64,000 bases of DNA from Oxalicibacterium faecigallinarum (GTDB lineage: Bacteria > Pseudomonadota > Gammaproteobacteria > Burkholderiales > Burkholderiaceae_D). Numbering within the stretch: the first letter of the stretch is position 1; each line of letters opens with the position of its first letter. The position numbers were made by a program, and so were the translations under genes. Shown piece by piece: positions 25,312-33,772 of the stretch. The notes beneath the pieces were generated by a model. It searched no databases. It worked only from the letters and a program-made list of their open reading frames with translations, and had not been told where the DNA came from. Location: the NCBI RefSeq assembly GCF_014635705.1, contig NZ_BMDI01000001.1, forward strand, positions 1,993,882 through 2,057,881, read 5' to 3'.

Positions 25312-26100
25312 ATGTTGTTGATGGCGATGACATTGGGCGGGGCCGTCGGCATGGTGCTCGGCCTGACGGGTGCTGGCGGCGGCGTACTGGCGATGCCGGC
25401 GTTGATGCTGGCGCTGGGTTATTCGCTGACAGATGCACGTCCCATTTCTCTGATTGCAATCGGCTTGGCTGCCTTGCTCGGCAGTCTCGATGGTTTGCGG
25501 CGCGGCATCGTCCGCTATCGCGCCGCACTGTGGATTGCAGCCATCGGCATTGCCTGCGCACCAATTGGCAGCGTACTCATGCATTATCTTCCTGCGCGCT
25601 GGAGCGTTGTCCTGTTCAGCATGTTGATGATCTATCTTGCGTGGCGCATGTTTCGCGGTGCATCGCGCGATGTTGTCATACGTGATGAATGCGATTGTCT
25701 GCTTGACCCGGATACGGGGCGCTTCCGTTGGACACGTCGCTGTGCGTCCTGGTTGGCGGGTGTGGGCAGTACGGCAGGCATGCTGACCGGCATGTTCGGC
25801 GTAGGTGGTGGTTTTGTCATCGTGCCGGGCCTGCGCCGCATCAGTGATGCGAGCTTGCATGCGAGCGTCGCGACATCATTGATGGTGATTGCGTTGGTGT
25901 CCGGCTTTTCTGCCGTGACCATGTTGCTTGGTGCCGCATCGATTGGCATGACGGGATGGATGTTCGTCGGGGCGGCAGCGGCAGGCACTTTATTTGGCCG
26001 CGTGTGTCAGCCCCATGTGCCGGTGCAGCCTTTGCAAAAAATGTTTGCGGGGGTGATGGTCGTTGCGGCACTGATATTGGGGATCAAGGCATTGGTCTGA
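25312..26100 (+). CDS. TauE/SafE (TSUP) family anion exporter
   Basis: A 262-residue inner membrane protein of about eight helices in two repeated halves, each opening with the TSUP glycine motif: VGMVLGLTGAGGGVLAMPAL near residue 10 and GMLTGMFGVGGGFVIVPGL near 160. Members export sulfite, sulfoacetate or related anions. The gene starts 7 bases after the persulfide-dioxygenase-like gene, so the pair probably forms a sulfite-producing and sulfite-exporting unit, a known arrangement. It ends the cyanate operon. Direction of transport and substrate are not proven by sequence. Confidence 0.87.
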   Translation: MLLMAMTLGGAVGMVLGLTGAGGGVLAMPALMLALGYSLTDARPISLIAIGLAALLGSLDGLRRGIVRYRAALWIAAIGIACAPIGSVLMHYLPARWSVVLFSMLMIYLAWRMFRGASRDVVIRDECDCLLDPDTGRFRWTRRCASWLAGVGSTAGMLTGMFGVGGGFVIVPGLRRISDASLHASVATSLMVIALVSGFSAVTMLLGAASIGMTGWMFVGAAAAGTLFGRVCQPHVPVQPLQKMFAGVMVVAALILGIKALV

Positions 26101-26248
26101 GTTGCTTGGTTTGGACTTAAGCAGTGTCTGCTTTCGACACATGGTCTAGACACCACACAAGGCGCTGTGCAATCAAACAAGGCGGGCAAAAACAGGCTTG
26201 ATAACTGCCAACGCTGACAAGTTCCTTCGCGGCAGTCATAATCAAGCG

Positions 26249-26689
26249 ATGATAACCATTCGAACTTCACGTCCTGATGATGGTGAACGCACCATCGAAA
26301 TCTGGCGTCACGCGGTTGATGCCACCCATCATTTTCTGACCCAACAAGACCGCCAGGCCATTGACGCGATGGTGTGCGATTTTCTGCCGCAAGTTCCGCT
26401 GTTGCTGGCGGTAGATGCCAACGATTATCCCTTGGCCTTCATGTTCATCGACAACGGACACATGGAGGCCTTGTTTGTGGATCCTGCATGCCGGGGAAAA
26501 GGCATTGGCGCCGCCCTGGTTCGGCACGGTCTTGCGCGTCATCCCGCTATGACAACGGATGTGAATGAGCAGAATCCGCAAGCATTGGGTTTCTACGAAA
26601 AAATGGGCTTCAAGCGCACGGGTCGCTCAGCGCTTGATGGGCAAGGTCGACCTTACCCGATCATTCACCTGAAATACGGCATACCCTGA
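26249..26689 (+). CDS. yjaB: GNAT N-acetyltransferase, YjaB-like
   Basis: A 146-residue acetyltransferase close to E. coli YjaB (147 residues). Shared segments are IWRHAVDATHHFL, the acetyl-CoA-binding loop DPACRGKGIGAALV, and the C-terminal VNEQNPQALGFYEKMGF followed by the RSALDGQGRPYPI tail. The start is the ATG at 26249; the frame extends 17 codons upstream but without family similarity. YjaB binds CoA thioesters; its physiological acceptor is unknown. It stands alone, convergent with the EamA gene. Confidence 0.88.
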   Translation: MITIRTSRPDDGERTIEIWRHAVDATHHFLTQQDRQAIDAMVCDFLPQVPLLLAVDANDYPLAFMFIDNGHMEALFVDPACRGKGIGAALVRHGLARHPAMTTDVNEQNPQALGFYEKMGFKRTGRSALDGQGRPYPIIHLKYGIP

Positions 26690-26742
26690 AGAGCCCCGTT
26701 TGACCGATTGCTGGTATTACGTAGGCTGACTTCCATCGATGC

Positions 26743-27651
26743 TTAACCATTCAATCTTCGCTGGGGTGAGAAAAGCGGACGATGTACGGTTTGCACCAGC
26801 AGCACTCCCACCAAACTCAGACTTCCGCCAATCACGTGATAGGCATGCATTTCCTCGCCCAGCCAAGTAATCGCCATCAAGGCTGTCAGCACCGGTAGCA
26901 GGTTGATGAAAATGCTGCAGCGATTTGGCCCCAGGTGTTTGACGCCGAGAATCCAGAAGAACGACAGCAAGATGGATGAGCCGATGCCGGCGTAGGCGAT
27001 GAGCGGCAGGGTTTGCGCATCCAGGTTGGCGGCGCCTTGCGGCAGCATGATAAACATGGGCAGCATGATGATGAGTGCGGCGACGGCTTGCATGTACACC
27101 GATTGCCAGGCCGGAATGCTCAGGCGCCATTTCCGCAGCAGCACGCTATACAGCGCATAGGATGTTGCAGAGAGCAGCATCAACACGTCTCCGATATGCA
27201 GGCCACTGCCGGCAATCGCGGCAGGATCGCCTTTCCCAACCAGATACAACAAGCCGGCAAAGGACAGCGTGCCGCCAACGGCCATGCCGACAGTCAGTGC
27301 TTCGCCCAGCATGACGACGCTCAGGATGGCGGTCAGCATGGGAATCAGTGCCGTGACAATCGCCATATTGGTGGCGGTTGTGGTCTCCGCCGCGCGATAG
27401 GAAAAGCTTTGAAAAACCGCCATGGCGAGCAAGCCGCTGACGAACATTTTGCCGAGATGCGAACGGACGTTTGCCCAGTTTCTGATCAGTGGTCGCAAGA
27501 CAAATGGACTTAACAAGGCGAGCGCCAGAATCAGTCGATAGAACGTGATGGCGGTCGGCGAGATGGCGGAGGCTGCCATCTTCGAAACGATGACATTGCC
27601 TGCCCACAGCAGGATCGCGAGAAACGGGTAAAGCAATGATGTGGCGGGCAT
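26743..27651 (-). CDS. EamA/DMT-family transporter
   Basis: A 302-residue inner membrane protein with ten predicted helices in two EamA repeats, starting LLYPFLAILLWAGNVIVSKM and YALYSVLLRKWRLS. DMT proteins of this type export amino acids, purines or drugs. The ATG at 27651 has an AAGGAG site upstream, so I reject the longer frame to 27681. It is divergent from an AraC-type regulator 104 bases away, a common arrangement in which the regulator controls the exporter. That resembles the nimR/nimT pair of E. coli in layout only. Confidence 0.85.
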   Translation of the reverse strand: MPATSLLYPFLAILLWAGNVIVSKMAASAISPTAITFYRLILALALLSPFVLRPLIRNWANVRSHLGKMFVSGLLAMAVFQSFSYRAAETTTATNMAIVTALIPMLTAILSVVMLGEALTVGMAVGGTLSFAGLLYLVGKGDPAAIAGSGLHIGDVLMLLSATSYALYSVLLRKWRLSIPAWQSVYMQAVAALIIMLPMFIMLPQGAANLDAQTLPLIAYAGIGSSILLSFFWILGVKHLGPNRCSIFINLLPVLTALMAITWLGEEMHAYHVIGGSLSLVGVLLVQTVHRPLFSPQRRLNG

Positions 27652-27755
27652 ACAGAACTCCTTGATTGACGCCACCATCATCGGCGCAGGTGATACTGGC
27701 CGTCTCGCGATACCATGACAATACCTGTCGTAAAACTGCCAAATTCTCTGCCCCT

Positions 27756-28514
27756 ATGCAATTACCTGAAGACGTACTGACGCCTGCTTCGCCGATCCGT
27801 GCAGTCGCGGTGGACTATGTGGATAAACACGTCATCGCGCCGCATAGTCATCGCTGCGCGCAGTTGCTCTACGCGATTCACGGCGTGATGCGTGTGGAGG
27901 CCGAAGGTGGCGTATGGGTGGTGCCGCCCACGCGTGGTGTGTGGTTACAGCCGGATGTCATCCATCAGATCCGGATGTGTGGCGACGTGCACATGCGCAC
28001 GGTATTTGTCGCGCCTGATGCCGTGCCGCATCAGCAGTTGCGCAGTTGTGTGCTGGAGGTGACGCCGCTGATGCGCGAGTTGATCGTGGCTGCGGTGGAT
28101 GCTGACTTTCACGACCAGGAGAGCAGCAGAAACTGGCACCTGACACAGTTGTTGTTGCAGGAGTTGCGTCTGGTACCGGTTCTGCCGCTTTACCTGCCTC
28201 TGCCGCATGACAAACGGTTGCGCAGTTTCTGTGTTGCGTTGATGCGTGCGCCGGATTCGACCCTCACGCTGGATGAATGGGCCGCACGACTGCATATGTC
28301 GATACGTACCTTGCATCGCTTGTTCCAGAATGAAACCGGCATGCGGTTGGGTGAATGGCGCAGGCAAGCGCGGTTGTTGCAGGCGCTTGAACAACTGGCG
28401 GGCGGTGCCAAGGTTCTGGATGTGGCGCTGGATCACGGCTATAAAAGCCAGAGTGCGTTTGCAGCCATGTTCAGGCGACAGTTTGGCATGCCGCCGAGCG
28501 CGTTCTATAAATGA
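27756..28514 (+). CDS. AraC-family transcriptional regulator
   Basis: A 252-residue regulator. The N-terminal cupin-like sensor domain has the pattern HSHRCAQLLYAIHGVMRV and VVPPTRGVWLQPDVIHQI. Two helix-turn-helix motifs occupy the C-terminus (TLDEWAARLHMSIRTLHRLFQNETGM and VALDHGYKSQSAFAAMFRRQFG, then PPSAFYK). I start at the ATG at 27756; the frame before it belongs to the promoter region. It is divergent from the EamA transporter and is its probable regulator. The ligand is not known. A terminator follows. Confidence 0.88.
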   Translation: MQLPEDVLTPASPIRAVAVDYVDKHVIAPHSHRCAQLLYAIHGVMRVEAEGGVWVVPPTRGVWLQPDVIHQIRMCGDVHMRTVFVAPDAVPHQQLRSCVLEVTPLMRELIVAAVDADFHDQESSRNWHLTQLLLQELRLVPVLPLYLPLPHDKRLRSFCVALMRAPDSTLTLDEWAARLHMSIRTLHRLFQNETGMRLGEWRRQARLLQALEQLAGGAKVLDVALDHGYKSQSAFAAMFRRQFGMPPSAFYK

Positions 28515-28532
28515 ATGTGGCGCCGAAAATGA

Positions 28533-28561
28533 AAATGCCCGCTTGCGCGGGCATTTCTTTT
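28533..28561. terminator. Terminator after the AraC-type gene
   Basis: Stem AAATGCCCGC (28533-28542) pairs with GCGGGCATTT (28547-28556) around TTGC, then CTTTT. It lies between the regulator gene and the convergent tRNA-Asp. Confidence 0.85.
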
Positions 28562-28564
28562 AAC

Positions 28565-28641
28565 TGGCGGAGTGGACGGGGCTCGAACCCGCGACCCCCG
28601 GCGTGACAGGCCGGTATTCTAACCAACTGAACTACCACTCC
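28565..28641 (-). tRNA. tRNA-Asp (GTC)
   Basis: A 77-base tRNA read on the minus strand: 5' GGAGTGG, D-arm TTCAGTTGGTTAGAA, anticodon GTC in CCTGTCACG, T-arm GGGTTCGAGCCC, and encoded CCA. The acceptor stem pairs GGAGTGG with CCACTCC. It follows tRNA-Val on the same strand, 37 bases apart, so the two are probably co-transcribed. Confidence 0.95.
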
Positions 28642-28678
28642 TAACTACGTAACTTTTTTCAGATATCTGTTTGACCGG

Positions 28679-28754
28679 TGGTGGGTGCTGAGAGGCTCGA
28701 ACTCCCGACCTACGCCTTGTAAGGGCGCCGCTCTACCAACTGAGCTAAGCACCC
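28679..28754 (-). tRNA. tRNA-Val (TAC)
   Basis: A 76-base tRNA on the minus strand: 5' GGGTGCT, D-arm TAGCTCAGTTGGTAGAG, anticodon TAC in CCTTACAAG, T-arm GGGAGTTCGAGCCTC, acceptor 3' AGCACCC and encoded ACCA end. It is the promoter-proximal member of the Val-Asp pair. Confidence 0.95.
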
Positions 28755-28934
28755 ATATCAGGTTAGCCAACCCAGTCAAACTCGTTGGATGTCACTGCCA
28801 ACATGTCTGAAGAGGGAGGAGTATAAAGCAGTTTCTTTTGATTGTCACCGTTATTTGCATAATCTTTTTTATGCGATGCATTTTTGCAAATAGGGCAGCC
28901 TGGGTTGTCGTCGGCAGCCAATGGACTGGCCGCC

Positions 28935-28940
28935 TATAAT
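28935..28940 (+). promoter_or_regulatory. -10 element (TATAAT) of the PACE transporter gene
   Basis: A perfect TATAAT with a weak -35 region. Transcription would begin near 28947, about 28 bases before the ATT codon proposed as the start of the downstream gene. Confidence 0.5.
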
Positions 28941-28974
28941 GGCGTTCCTCTATTGTTCTTACTAGGGTTTTGTC

Positions 28975-29403
28975 ATTAATACGCTGCTTCGTCGCGTTCT
29001 CCACGCCGTTCTGTTCGAGGTGTGTGCTCTCGTTATTCTTGTGCCGTTGATGTCAATCGGGTTTGGCATGGACATGCTGCACTTCGGCGGTCTGGCCGTC
29101 TTGCTGGCGCTGTGCGCCATGGCCTCCAACATGATCTACAACCACTTCTACGAAATGGTTGAGCATCACTACGGCTGGCAACGCACGGTGCGTATGCGGG
29201 TGGTGCATACGCTGGGATTTGAGGCCTTCTTCATGGCGATTGCCTTGCCGTTGACGGCGTGGTGGCTGTCGATTTCCGTTGTCGAGGCCCTGCTGCTGGA
29301 CGTGACGTTCTCGATCTTTTTCATGATCTATGCGTTTTGTTTCAACTGGGTGTTCGACATCGCCCGCCATCGACTGGCGGCGCGCGTCGTAGCGGATCGC
29401 TAA
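28975..29403 (+). CDS. PACE-family multidrug efflux transporter, probable ATT start
   Basis: A PACE (proteobacterial antimicrobial compound efflux) protein with four helices and the paired motifs LFEVCALVILVPLMSIGFGM and GFEAFFMAIALPLTAW, plus the conserved NMIYNHFYE segment. These pumps export chlorhexidine and acriflavine. The family N-terminus (RRVLHAVLFEV) is encoded upstream of the first standard start (GTG, 29020). Between the in-frame stop at 28963 and that GTG there is no ATG, GTG or TTG in frame. An ATT at 28975, 7 bases after AGGG, gives 142 residues beginning INTLLRRVLHAVLFE. A GTG start would lose part of helix 1. Confidence 0.78.
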   Translation: MNTLLRRVLHAVLFEVCALVILVPLMSIGFGMDMLHFGGLAVLLALCAMASNMIYNHFYEMVEHHYGWQRTVRMRVVHTLGFEAFFMAIALPLTAWWLSISVVEALLLDVTFSIFFMIYAFCFNWVFDIARHRLAARVVADR

Positions 29404-29422
29404 ACCGCCGTTGCCAGCGCGC

Positions 29423-30550
29423 TCACACCAGTTTGCTGCCTTCCGGCAGCTCGTCCGTTTTCGCTGCACCCGGATTTTCCGCAGTGGATACGCGTACCTC
29501 TGAACCGAGATGCATGATGGTGGTGGGGCGTGCAAAATGAATGTCGCGTTCGGCACAGGCACGCATCAACGCCAGATTGATCTTCTGCTGGATGTCCATA
29601 TACACGTTGAAGTCGCTGCTGAGCACGATGTAGACGACTTCAAAATCAAGACTGCTCGGCCCGAATTTCTGGAAATGTGCGCGATCAAAGCGTGTGTTCT
29701 CGATACCGGTGATGATTTCTTTCATCACGCCGCCAAGCGCACCGACCTGTTCGATCGGTGTTTCGTAACGGATGCCAAAGCTGAAGACCACACGGCGTTC
29801 AGACATGCGCTTGTAATTACGGATCACCGACTTCAAGAGTTCGGCGTTTGAACGCACCAGTTGTTCACCGCCCAGGCTGCGCAGGCGCGTGGTCTTGATG
29901 CCGATGTATTCCACCGTGCCGAGCATCACTTCATCGACGATGATGAAGTCGCCGACTTCAAACGGTTTGTCAAAGGCGATCGACAGCGAGGCAAACAGAT
30001 CGCTCAATATGGTCTGCAATGCCAGTGCCACTGCTACGCCGCCGATGCCAAGGCTGGCTACGAAAGCGGTGATGTTGACACCCAGATTGGCGAGTACGGC
30101 CAGCAAAATGGTGACCAGCACCAGCAGGCGTACCAGAAAGGCAATCGTGGTGGTCGTGGCGCGATTGCGCAGATCCGGGGTGGTCTCCGGATTGACGACG
30201 CTGCGCATCCATGCCGAGATGCCACTGTTGAACCAGATGGCGATCTGGATGCCGACCAGAATCACGCCAAGCTGGCTCAGACGCAGGTCGATTTTTTCCG
30301 GAAGGCTGAGTGTGCCGAGACCGATCACGATGGCGAGTAAAAAGAGGAGCCAGCGCTTGGTATGCGAGAGTGCATCCGCGGCAATATTATCGATGCGGCT
30401 GCTGGTACGTGATGACAGCACGGTCAGTCGCCGGGTTAAAAAACGGGTCACGAGATCCATCGCCAGATAAGCGAGGGTGGCGATGATGACGGCGTTGAGC
30501 CAGTTGCCAAGCGGAATACCGGCCAGTAGCCAGTCGTTCAATAAGTGCAT
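29423..30550 (-). CDS. Small-conductance mechanosensitive channel, MscS family
   Basis: A 375-residue inner membrane protein with about five helices. The pore helix and beta domain are typical: VNITAFVASLGIGGVAVALALQTILSDLFASLSIAFDKPFEVGDFI, followed by GTVEYIGIKTTRLRSLGGEQLV. The soluble C-terminal vestibule is complete and ends in a charged, disordered tail. It opens on hypo-osmotic shock to release solutes. A GGGAG site precedes the ATG. It is longer than E. coli MscS (286) by two extra N-terminal helices, as in YbdG/YnaI-like relatives. Confidence 0.88.
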   Translation of the reverse strand: MHLLNDWLLAGIPLGNWLNAVIIATLAYLAMDLVTRFLTRRLTVLSSRTSSRIDNIAADALSHTKRWLLFLLAIVIGLGTLSLPEKIDLRLSQLGVILVGIQIAIWFNSGISAWMRSVVNPETTPDLRNRATTTTIAFLVRLLVLVTILLAVLANLGVNITAFVASLGIGGVAVALALQTILSDLFASLSIAFDKPFEVGDFIIVDEVMLGTVEYIGIKTTRLRSLGGEQLVRSNAELLKSVIRNYKRMSERRVVFSFGIRYETPIEQVGALGGVMKEIITGIENTRFDRAHFQKFGPSSLDFEVVYIVLSSDFNVYMDIQQKINLALMRACAERDIHFARPTTIMHLGSEVRVSTAENPGAAKTDELPEGSKLV

Positions 30551-30693
30551 GTCGTACTCCCATTGCGCGTTGACGCATGTGTGTCCGGTGCACTGTCATG
30601 TACAGCCGGACATCGGTGAACATGTCGGTATGAGGCATGTGCATGCGATAAGTTCGCGTGCGGCAACCCACGCTGGTCGTCGCGTGGTCTGGG

Positions 30694-30699
30694 TACAAT
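30694..30699 (+). promoter_or_regulatory. Probable -10 element (TACAAT) of the peptidase gene
   Basis: TACAAT lies 26 bases before the ATG at 30725. It overlaps an in-frame ATG at 30698, which therefore cannot be the start if this is the promoter. The -35 region is weak. Confidence 0.4.
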
Positions 30700-30724
30700 G
30701 CAATATCCCATCTTGAGAGCAGCC

Positions 30725-31690
30725 ATGAATTCTGTTGTTCCGCCCTTGTTTCCTTTGCTGCAGCCTTATCGGCACGGCATCTTGCCGGTTGACGCGCGTC
30801 ACACGCTTTACTGGGAGGAGTGTGGAAATCCACAGGGCGTGCCTGTGCTCTTTCTGCACGGCGGACCGGGCGGGGGTATTTCTCCCATGCATCGTCGCTT
30901 TTTCGACCCTGCGTACTATCGGATTGTGTTATTTGATCAGCGTGGCGCGGGCAAGTCCACGCCGCTGGGGGAATGGCGCGACAACACCACTCCTTGGCTG
31001 ATCGACGATATCGAATCCCTGCGTTCCATGCTGGGCATCGAGCAATGGCTGGTGTTTGGTGGTTCATGGGGCGCAACACTGGCACTGGCTTACGGGCAGG
31101 CGCATCCCCGGCGCTGTCTGGGTTTTGTCTTGCGCGGTATCTTTCTTTGTACGCAGGACGAGATAGACTGGTTTCTGTACGGCATGCGGCAATTCTTTCC
31201 TGAAGCGCATGAGGCCTTTGTAGCGCGCATACCATTGGAAGAGCGCGGCGATTTGCTGCAGGCTTACCAGCGTCGTCTGTTTGGCGAGGATCATGAAGAA
31301 TCGGTACAGGCGGCGCGCGACTGGAGTCGCTATGAGGGAAGCTGCCTATTTCTGCAACCCCATCCCGAAATGCTGTCCGCATTTGAAGAAGACAGTGTTG
31401 CCTTAGGGATTGGCCGGCTGGAGGCCCATTATTTTCTGCATCATGGTTTCATGGAAGAAGACCAGTTGATCAGGCAGATCGGTCGCATCGCACATTTGCC
31501 CGCGGTTATCGTGCAAGGCCGCTACGACGTGGTATGTCCTCCCGTCTCTGCCTGGCGGTTGCATCATGCATGGCCCGGATCAAAACTGCATCTGATTGCT
31601 GATGCAGGCCATGCTGCGATGGAACCAGGGACGGCTACCGCACTGGTTGCTGCAACCGAACAATTCAGGCAAAAGCAGGCATTCGAATAA
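30725..31690 (+). CDS. pip: Proline iminopeptidase (alpha/beta hydrolase)
   Basis: A 321-residue S33-family peptidase that removes N-terminal proline from peptides. It has the oxyanion-hole motif LFLHGGPGGGIS (about 43-53), the family's DQRGAGKSTP, the nucleophile Ser114 in GGSWGATLALAYGQ, and a late Asp (QGRYDVVCPP) and His (DAGHAA). The size matches the 310-320 residues of the family. I prefer the ATG at 30725 (GAGAG upstream) to 30698, which falls inside a probable -10 box. Expected to be cytoplasmic. Confidence 0.9.
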   Translation: MNSVVPPLFPLLQPYRHGILPVDARHTLYWEECGNPQGVPVLFLHGGPGGGISPMHRRFFDPAYYRIVLFDQRGAGKSTPLGEWRDNTTPWLIDDIESLRSMLGIEQWLVFGGSWGATLALAYGQAHPRRCLGFVLRGIFLCTQDEIDWFLYGMRQFFPEAHEAFVARIPLEERGDLLQAYQRRLFGEDHEESVQAARDWSRYEGSCLFLQPHPEMLSAFEEDSVALGIGRLEAHYFLHHGFMEEDQLIRQIGRIAHLPAVIVQGRYDVVCPPVSAWRLHHAWPGSKLHLIADAGHAAMEPGTATALVAATEQFRQKQAFE

Positions 31691-31748
31691 GTAGCCGTGA
31701 CAGGCATACACTGCCTGCATCACGCATAAAAAGAAGGAGACAGGCATC

Positions 31749-32213
31749 ATGGGCACCATGCAATTGCGGCGCTGCGTAGTGGGTTTGTGCGTGCTGGTTC
31801 TGGCTGGCTGTGCAGGCAAGCTGGAGCCGACCGTGCCGGAAACGACACGGGATGGCACTTCGACCGCGGATACGCTGGGCGAATACAAATTGGCACTGGC
31901 GCATCGCATCGTCGCTGTCAACTCCACCAAGGTTTTCATCGGCCGACCACAGGCCTTGTTGCGTTCGGTCGTGGTCGTCAAATATGTGGTGGACGCGAAC
32001 GGCAGTCTGGTGCGTAGCGAGATCATGCGTTCCAACCGGGATCGCGTGACGGAAGCCACAGCCCTGGCGTCGGTCAAACAGACGGCGCCGTTTCCAAAAC
32101 CGGCACCTGCACTCTTGCGCGGCGGGCGTGTGGAGGTGATTGAAACCTGGCTGTTCAACAACGATGGACGTTTCCAGTTGCGTACCATTGCCGAACCACA
32201 GATGAACGAGTAA
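31749..32213 (+). CDS. Lipoprotein with TonB C-terminal-like domain
   Basis: A 154-residue lipoprotein: signal ending LVLAGC (Cys21 lipidation), then a short linker. The C-terminal part (about 70-150) has a TonB_C-like pattern of alternating strands, VVVKYVVDANGSLVRSEIMRSNRDRVTEATALASVK. There is no proline-rich arm and no N-terminal membrane helix, so it is not a working TonB. Similar small proteins of unknown function occur in Burkholderiales. A GAAGGAGA site precedes the ATG. The ElyC-like gene follows 25 bases later, so they may be co-transcribed. Confidence 0.7.
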   Translation: MGTMQLRRCVVGLCVLVLAGCAGKLEPTVPETTRDGTSTADTLGEYKLALAHRIVAVNSTKVFIGRPQALLRSVVVVKYVVDANGSLVRSEIMRSNRDRVTEATALASVKQTAPFPKPAPALLRGGRVEVIETWLFNNDGRFQLRTIAEPQMNE

Positions 32214-32238
32214 GCCCCAATTCGCTTCCGGAGCGTTT

Positions 32239-33003
32239 ATGAGCACAAGCTGGCTGATCAATACGTTGCTGGGCGCGGTCTTGCTGCCGCCGTTCAACAT
32301 GCTGCTTCTGTGCGGCCTGGGTTTGCTTGTGCAACGACGCTGGCCACGGTTCGGCATGACACTTGCGGTGGGCAGTTTGCTGATGCTGGCGTTACTGTCT
32401 ACGCGTCCGGGTGCGATGCTGCTGGCAGCGCCGCTGGAAAACCGGCATCCTGCATTGCCGTTGCCGTATCAGGGCGACGCGCAGGCCATCGTCGTGTTGG
32501 GTGGTGGTCGTCTGGCCAACGCCCCCGAGTATGGACATCAGGATAGTCCGTCGTCGCCGACCTTGCGTCGCATGCGTTATGCCGCTGCCTTGCATCGTGG
32601 CACCGGATTGCCAATCCTGGTGACCGGCGGCCAGCCGGATGGTGCGAAGGAATCGGAAGCCGTCATCATGGCACGTGGTTTGCGCGAAGATTTTGGTGTG
32701 CCGGTCAAATGGCTGGAAGGCGAATCAGACAATACGGCAGAGAATGCAAGTCAGAGTGCCGACATGTTGAAGAAGGAAAATGTCCGACGCGTCTTGCTGG
32801 TGACCGACGCCATGCATATGCCGCGCGCAGTCAAAATATTCGAACGTCAGGGTTTGCAGATTACCCCCGCGCCCACCGCCTTCTATACGGTGACGCCAGT
32901 GTTGCCGGGTGACTTTGTTCCTCGCACGGGCTGGCTTGTGCAGAGCAGCTACGCCATGCATGAATGGATCGGCATACTGTGGTATCGCTTGCGATATCGC
33001 TAG
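32239..33003 (+). CDS. YdcF/ElyC (DUF218) family envelope protein
   Basis: A 254-residue inner membrane protein with two N-terminal helices (LLGAVLLPPFNMLLLCGLGLLV, then MTLAVGSLLMLALLST), followed by a periplasmic DUF218 domain. The domain has AIVVLGGGRL near 80, LVTGGQPDGAKESEA, and SDNTAENASQSADML followed by LLVTDAMHMPRA, which are the family's conserved blocks. E. coli ElyC (YcbC) affects peptidoglycan and lipid-carrier metabolism. It is probably the same type of factor. Gene-specific role not shown by sequence. Confidence 0.82.
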   Translation: MSTSWLINTLLGAVLLPPFNMLLLCGLGLLVQRRWPRFGMTLAVGSLLMLALLSTRPGAMLLAAPLENRHPALPLPYQGDAQAIVVLGGGRLANAPEYGHQDSPSSPTLRRMRYAAALHRGTGLPILVTGGQPDGAKESEAVIMARGLREDFGVPVKWLEGESDNTAENASQSADMLKKENVRRVLLVTDAMHMPRAVKIFERQGLQITPAPTAFYTVTPVLPGDFVPRTGWLVQSSYAMHEWIGILWYRLRYR

Positions 33004-33128
33004 ACTGTCTGACAGAGAACGAGGCAAGTCGGTCATCAGCGTGATGTTTCGCACATAGCGGGTTTGATTGAGGGAACGTGCGTGCAGAGAGGGCTCTCCA
33101 ACTGCGACATTGACGAAAGGAGACCATC

Positions 33129-33605
33129 ATGCATGTGTACAAAACGATTCGTTCATTCTGCTTTATCGCCCTGACTTCCGTCTCGGCGCTTGCCGTTGCG
33201 CAAGGTGTTGGCGTGGGCGTCGGCGCAGGGGCGGGCGCAGGTGTGGGAAGCGGCAATGCGGGTAGTGCCCCCTCTACCGGTGTCGGTGCGGGTGTGAATA
33301 CAGGAGTGGGTGCCGGTGCAGGCGCAAATACGGGCAGTGCTGCTGGTTCTCGTGCCGGCGTCAATTCCGGTGTAGGGGTGACAGGCGGCGCAGGGGTGGA
33401 TGCATCCACGCAAGGCACCACGCAGCAGGGAACAAGCGCCCGGCCGGGAATGAGCGGTCAAACAGGGGTTGGTACCGGCGCACGTGTTGGTGCTGGTGGT
33501 TCGATCGATGCACAGAATCGCAGCAACAGCGAGCGGATCGATCAACAGCGGCGTGAGATGGAAGAGCGCGCACGTATGAATCAACCGGGCCGTCCCGGTT
33601 ATTAA
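33129..33605 (+). CDS. Exported glycine/alanine/valine-rich low-complexity protein
   Basis: A 158-residue protein with a signal peptide (LTSVSALAVAQ). The central region is a GVGAGAG-type repeat array (about 26-115), made of V/A/T-G alternation with Asn and Ser. The last 35 residues are charged and helical (RSNSERIDQQRREMEERARMN). It may be a secreted or surface structural protein, or a disordered periplasmic one. The nucleotide repeat is GC-rich and could vary in length between strains. A GAAAGGAGA site precedes the ATG and a terminator follows. Confidence 0.7.
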   Translation: MHVYKTIRSFCFIALTSVSALAVAQGVGVGVGAGAGAGVGSGNAGSAPSTGVGAGVNTGVGAGAGANTGSAAGSRAGVNSGVGVTGGAGVDASTQGTTQQGTSARPGMSGQTGVGTGARVGAGGSIDAQNRSNSERIDQQRREMEERARMNQPGRPGY

Positions 33606-33637
33606 TCGGTTTTGTCGACTTTTTTCGATCGAACCAC

Positions 33638-33660
33638 AGCGGCCTGCGGGCCGCTTTTTA
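33638..33660 (+). terminator. Terminator after the glycine-rich protein gene
   Basis: Stem AGCGGCC (33638-33644) pairs with GGCCGCT (33649-33655), followed by TTTTA. Confidence 0.8.
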
Positions 33661-33772
33661 TTTGTCCATGCAGTCTGCCGGACCCTGATCGCCGATGGTT
33701 TGCTGCCTGCCGCATATTCTGCTTAAATGGGCAGACTTGGTCACTTGATCACTCTTCTTTTTTGGATCGCAT

